Of a stretch of 64,000 nucleotides of DNA, positions 61,356 to 64,000 are shown one piece after another. Positions within the stretch are counted from its first letter, which is position 1. The number at the start of each line of letters is the position of its first letter. The notes below the pieces were generated by a model that was not told where the DNA came from, made no database searches, and was given only the letters and a program-made list of their open reading frames with translations. Source of the stretch: Lachnospiraceae bacterium (GTDB lineage: Bacteria; Bacillota; Clostridia; Lachnospirales; Lachnospiraceae); NCBI GenBank assembly GCA_022768465.1, contig JALELZ010000005.1, positions 147,678 through 211,677 of the forward strand, written 5' to 3'. Both the position numbers and the translations under genes were made by a program.

Positions 61356-62939
61356 TTATTTGGTTTTTACTGCTTCATCAAGGAAATATGTTCCATAAGG
61401 CGTCTGTGAAAAACCAGTAATTTTATCTGACTGTCCAACTATCTCATCTGCATTGAAGAATGCAGGAAGAACAACCTCATCTCTACATATTTTCTGGATT
61501 TCCTTATATAAAGCCTCTCTCTTTGTGTCATCCATTTCCTTTGATGCCTGTGCAAACAGTTCATTTGCTTCTTCCGATTTCCAGTTAGTATAGAAGCCGT
61601 ATGAATTGTCATAATCAAGTATATACTGTGTAAGCTGTGAAGGATCCGGCATATCATCAGTCCAAGACCCAACAAGAAGTTCGAGTTCCATATTATACTG
61701 CTTATCTCTCAGTGCCGCTATATCCAATGATTCGATATTAACCTTTACCCCTATCTTAGACCACTGATCCTGAAGCAGTGTTCCCAACTGTTCAAATAGT
61801 GCATTGCCACTGGCAACGGTCATTGTCACATCAAAGCCATTAGGATATCCTGCTGCTGCTAGAGCTTCTTTTGCCTTCTCAGTATCATATTCCCAATCCG
61901 GGAGATCATCATTATATGAATTCTGCATTGGACTTAAATACGATTTTGTAATCTGTCCGTAGCCGTACAATGACATGTCGATTATCTGCTGGAAATCAGT
62001 TCCCAGCATAAGTGCCTGACGTACTTCCGTTTTTGCAAGTGCTTCATTTGCTGCACCATTCATAACTATATATCTGCAGTTTGTGGATGGGTATGCAACA
62101 ATGCTTATACCATCCACTGCATCTACTGTCTCAGCACTTGAATAAGGAATATCTGTTGCGATATCAAGCTCTCCGGATTGAAGCATCATTGTTCTAGAAC
62201 TATCATCCGGTACAGTTACAAACTTAACGTTCTCTGTCTTAGGGTATCCTTCCTTGTAATAATAAGGATTCGCTTTAAGATTAACATACTCATCATGTTT
62301 CCATTCATCAACATAATATGCTCCACAGCCAACCGGCCATCCGTCATCATAAGTTGAACCAATTTCTTCAAAATGTGCTTTTGATTGAACTCCCATATTG
62401 AAAAGTGACAGATATGCAAGTGTTGCAGGATTTTCATTTTCTAATGTAATCGTTAATGTTTCGTTATCACCTTCAACACTTACTATATTTTCAGCTGTAT
62501 ATTTCCAATATGATTCTTCCGTGTTCTTAGCTCTGTCAAATGTAAACTTCCAATCATCAATTGTAACATCAGTACCATCTGAAAACTTTAGTCCAGGAAT
62601 CAAGTGAAATGTCCAAACCAATCCATCATCACTAATCTCCCATTCTTTTGCAAGATCCGGTATAAGTTCACCATTTTCATCAACTGTTACAAGCCCTTCT
62701 ATTATTGAATGATACATACGTGTAGACTCATAATCATTTCCGCTCGTAGGGTCAAGATCCGTCGGATCTTTCTGTCTGCCTATAAGGATAGTATCTGCGG
62801 CTTCTGCAGAACCATTTCCTGAATCGGCCTCTGTTGCCGCTGAACTGTCCTTTGGATCAGCCGTATTATTTCCACCACAGCCTGTTATTAAACTTAATAT
62901 AACAATTGATGCTAAGCAACATGCTATATGCTTCTTCAT
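61356..62939 (-). CDS. Oligopeptide ABC transporter substrate-binding lipoprotein
   Basis: 527 aa from the ATG at 62939, placed by AAGGAGG. Lipobox SLITGCGG (Cys about residue 20). SBP_bac_5 features: TFHLIPGLKFSDGTDVTIDD, VGCGAYYVDEWKHDEYV and TEVRQALMLGTDFQQI. It is the first gene of the operon and delivers peptides to the permease pair. A weak promoter (TTGAAA and TATATA, 16 bp apart) may lie near 63020-63050. It is only distantly similar to the binding protein at 52.9 kb. Confidence 0.92.
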   Translation of the reverse strand: MKKHIACCLASIVILSLITGCGGNNTADPKDSSAATEADSGNGSAEAADTILIGRQKDPTDLDPTSGNDYESTRMYHSIIEGLVTVDENGELIPDLAKEWEISDDGLVWTFHLIPGLKFSDGTDVTIDDWKFTFDRAKNTEESYWKYTAENIVSVEGDNETLTITLENENPATLAYLSLFNMGVQSKAHFEEIGSTYDDGWPVGCGAYYVDEWKHDEYVNLKANPYYYKEGYPKTENVKFVTVPDDSSRTMMLQSGELDIATDIPYSSAETVDAVDGISIVAYPSTNCRYIVMNGAANEALAKTEVRQALMLGTDFQQIIDMSLYGYGQITKSYLSPMQNSYNDDLPDWEYDTEKAKEALAAAGYPNGFDVTMTVASGNALFEQLGTLLQDQWSKIGVKVNIESLDIAALRDKQYNMELELLVGSWTDDMPDPSQLTQYILDYDNSYGFYTNWKSEEANELFAQASKEMDDTKREALYKEIQKICRDEVVLPAFFNADEIVGQSDKITGFSQTPYGTYFLDEAVKTK

Positions 62940-63045
62940 AAAGCCAAATACCTCCTTGAATGATATTGTTAATTTTAATGCTATCATTATACCGTGTACT
63001 AATAGCTGGTCATGTTGTTAGTATATACTACTCATCAATCTAATT

Positions 63046-63300
63046 TCAACTTGTTTTTGTTATTTTGCATATATATTCTATAATATTTTCATTTTTATTG
63101 TGCTCTTTGCGCAATTCGCTGCTTATTCCCAATGCAATGCCCCATTTAAAAAGCTGAAAAATATCTAATACAAAAAGACCATTGTGATATCTTCCGATTT
63201 CACAACAGTCTATTGATGAATTATAACCATACTTCCTTCATCTAAAGTTTTTCCTGTCTGTATTCACCGCAGTCCATGTAAGGTATAACCTTAATCTTTA
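63046..63300 (-). pseudogene. Possible degraded gene remnant
   Basis: An open stretch of 63 codons (63046-63237) ends ICKITKTS and contains protein-like sequence (DIFQLFKWGIALGISSELR) but has no plausible start codon and follows an in-frame stop. The neighbouring frame just upstream reads KVIPYMDCGEYRQEKL before its own stop, as if one frameshift separates two parts of one gene. I do not recognise the family. It could also be chance open sequence in AT-rich DNA. Confidence 0.3.
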
Positions 63301-63472
63301 AATTTAAACACGACCAGTGACAACCTTTATCAAAAAAACTATACGGTTAACATTAAACAGTTCTTTGCCGCTTCTGCCGCCGTGTATACCATAGTCTAAT
63401 ATCCTTTCATTGAATCACTTACTACGCTATTCTGTGGTTTTTGATGTTATAGTTCTTGAAATTAAGCTTCTA

Positions 63473-63991
63473 TTATATTTTTCTATTCTTCCAGTATTTT
63501 TCTAAAACAATTAATATATTACTGCAATGCTGTCTTATATCTTCTGTTCTAAGTCTTTGGTCTGGTACGTTATTTATAAGCTATTTTCTCTTGAAATCCG
63601 CTACTCTTTTCACTTTTTCCTTATTTTCTATAGTTTCGCCAAGAAACACATCTTCAACATCTTTTGTGAAATATACAAGCTCATAGGCATTAGCAAAATA
63701 AAACTTCTTTATATCATCCAGAATTCTTCTGTCTTGCTGAGATGAATTGTGATTATCTGTATCCACAAAGTAAATAACATCAGTTGCCTACTCATACTCA
63801 TCACCTAAAACACCTATAAAATCAGATGCATCAACATTAAATGGTGAGTCTTCTATAAATGGGTTATAGGACAAAAAGTGTTGGTGACATATCGTTAAAT
63901 TAATGTAATCCTTCCGTTGCTTGGAAGTCACATATCTGACATATTGTGCAGTGTCAAGGCCAAAGCCTATGGTGCAAAGCAGCCTTGACAC
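63473..63991 (-). pseudogene. Broken gene with two in-frame TAG codons
   Basis: One frame reads through from about 63991 to a TAA at 63473-63475, interrupted only by TAG at 63788-63790 and TAG at 63581-63583. The three segments look like one protein: FIGVLGDEYE, then ATDVIYFVDTDNHNSSQQDR and YELVYFTKDVEDVFLGETIE, then RTEDIRQHCSNILIVLEKYW. The VDTDN strand with acidic residues and the later FTKDVEDVF are reminiscent of TOPRIM-like nucleases in defence loci, but this is a guess. The 5' part before about 63865 may be foreign (see edge repeat). Nonsense mutations are the simplest reading. Confidence 0.45.
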
Positions 63992-63995
63992 TGCA
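63947..63995. repeat. 14-bp perfect inverted repeat at the right window edge
   Basis: TGCAGTGTCAAGGC (63947-63960) is repeated as its complement at 63982-63995 with a 21-base loop. It lies next to AT-rich sequence 63861-63946 that does not fit the broken gene to its left. It may be part of an insertion sequence or other mobile element extending out of the window; no transposase is visible here. Confidence 0.4.
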
Positions 63996-64000
63996 ACAAT

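Overview
The window looks like a chromosomal segment of an anaerobic Clostridia bacterium, most likely a member of the Lachnospiraceae. This rests on family content, not on any search: a Re-type citrate synthase next to NAD-type isocitrate dehydrogenase, a membrane pyrophosphatase of the K+-dependent type, a DUF4317 protein, several MATE pumps, purine-rich AGGAGG ribosome binding sites and modest GC. No rRNA, tRNA, CRISPR array or prophage is visible. Most genes are ordinary and lie on the minus strand.

Layout. 1-5 kb: a MATE pump cut by the window edge, an unusual nested-palindrome intergenic element, then an operon of Re-citrate synthase, GntR regulator and isocitrate dehydrogenase with a candidate GntR operator at its promoter. 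5-9 kb: an M28 lipoprotein peptidase and a membrane-anchored LuxR-type regulator. 9-13 kb: one-carbon genes (5-formyl-THF cyclo-ligase, and glyA behind a glycine riboswitch), a PEBP protein, a small unknown and msrA. 13.4-17 kb: a copper island with two CsoR operators, csoR, a 119-bp duplicated palindromic repeat, and copA with a C-terminal CopZ-like domain that has its own ribosome binding site and ATG. 17-24 kb: trmB, a two-component system and two cell-wall enzymes (NlpC/P60 with four peptidoglycan-binding repeats, and a D,D-carboxypeptidase). 24-36 kb: MATE, membrane pyrophosphatase, fumarase, malic enzyme, LrgB/LrgA, pyruvate kinase, Fe-alcohol dehydrogenase and two small membrane proteins, i.e. 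a C4/C3 carbon node. 36.5-43 kb: a CobA-HemD fusion and HemC flank an oppositely oriented cysteine-type amino-acid ABC transporter, followed by BioY and a small alarmone synthetase. 44-48 kb: an RlmD-type methyltransferase, a DUF4317 protein and a rhodanese-TtcA fusion. 48-54.5 kb: a five-gene family-5 ABC importer with NikABCDE-like subunit sizes plus an amidohydrolase. 54.7-57.2 kb: mnmA, an ArsC/Spx-like protein and a GNAT. 57.4-63 kb: a second, more AT-rich oligopeptide ABC operon whose ATPases carry cysteine-rich C-termini. 63-64 kb: degraded sequence with a broken gene and what may be the edge of a mobile element.

The most interesting items are the CopA/CopZ internal start, the duplicated palindromic element between csoR and copA and its structural relative at 1.4 kb, the LrgAB pair inside a malate/pyruvate gene block, and the cysteine transporter set between siroheme-pathway genes. 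I did not find a clear undescribed multi-gene system; most content is recognisable housekeeping and transport.
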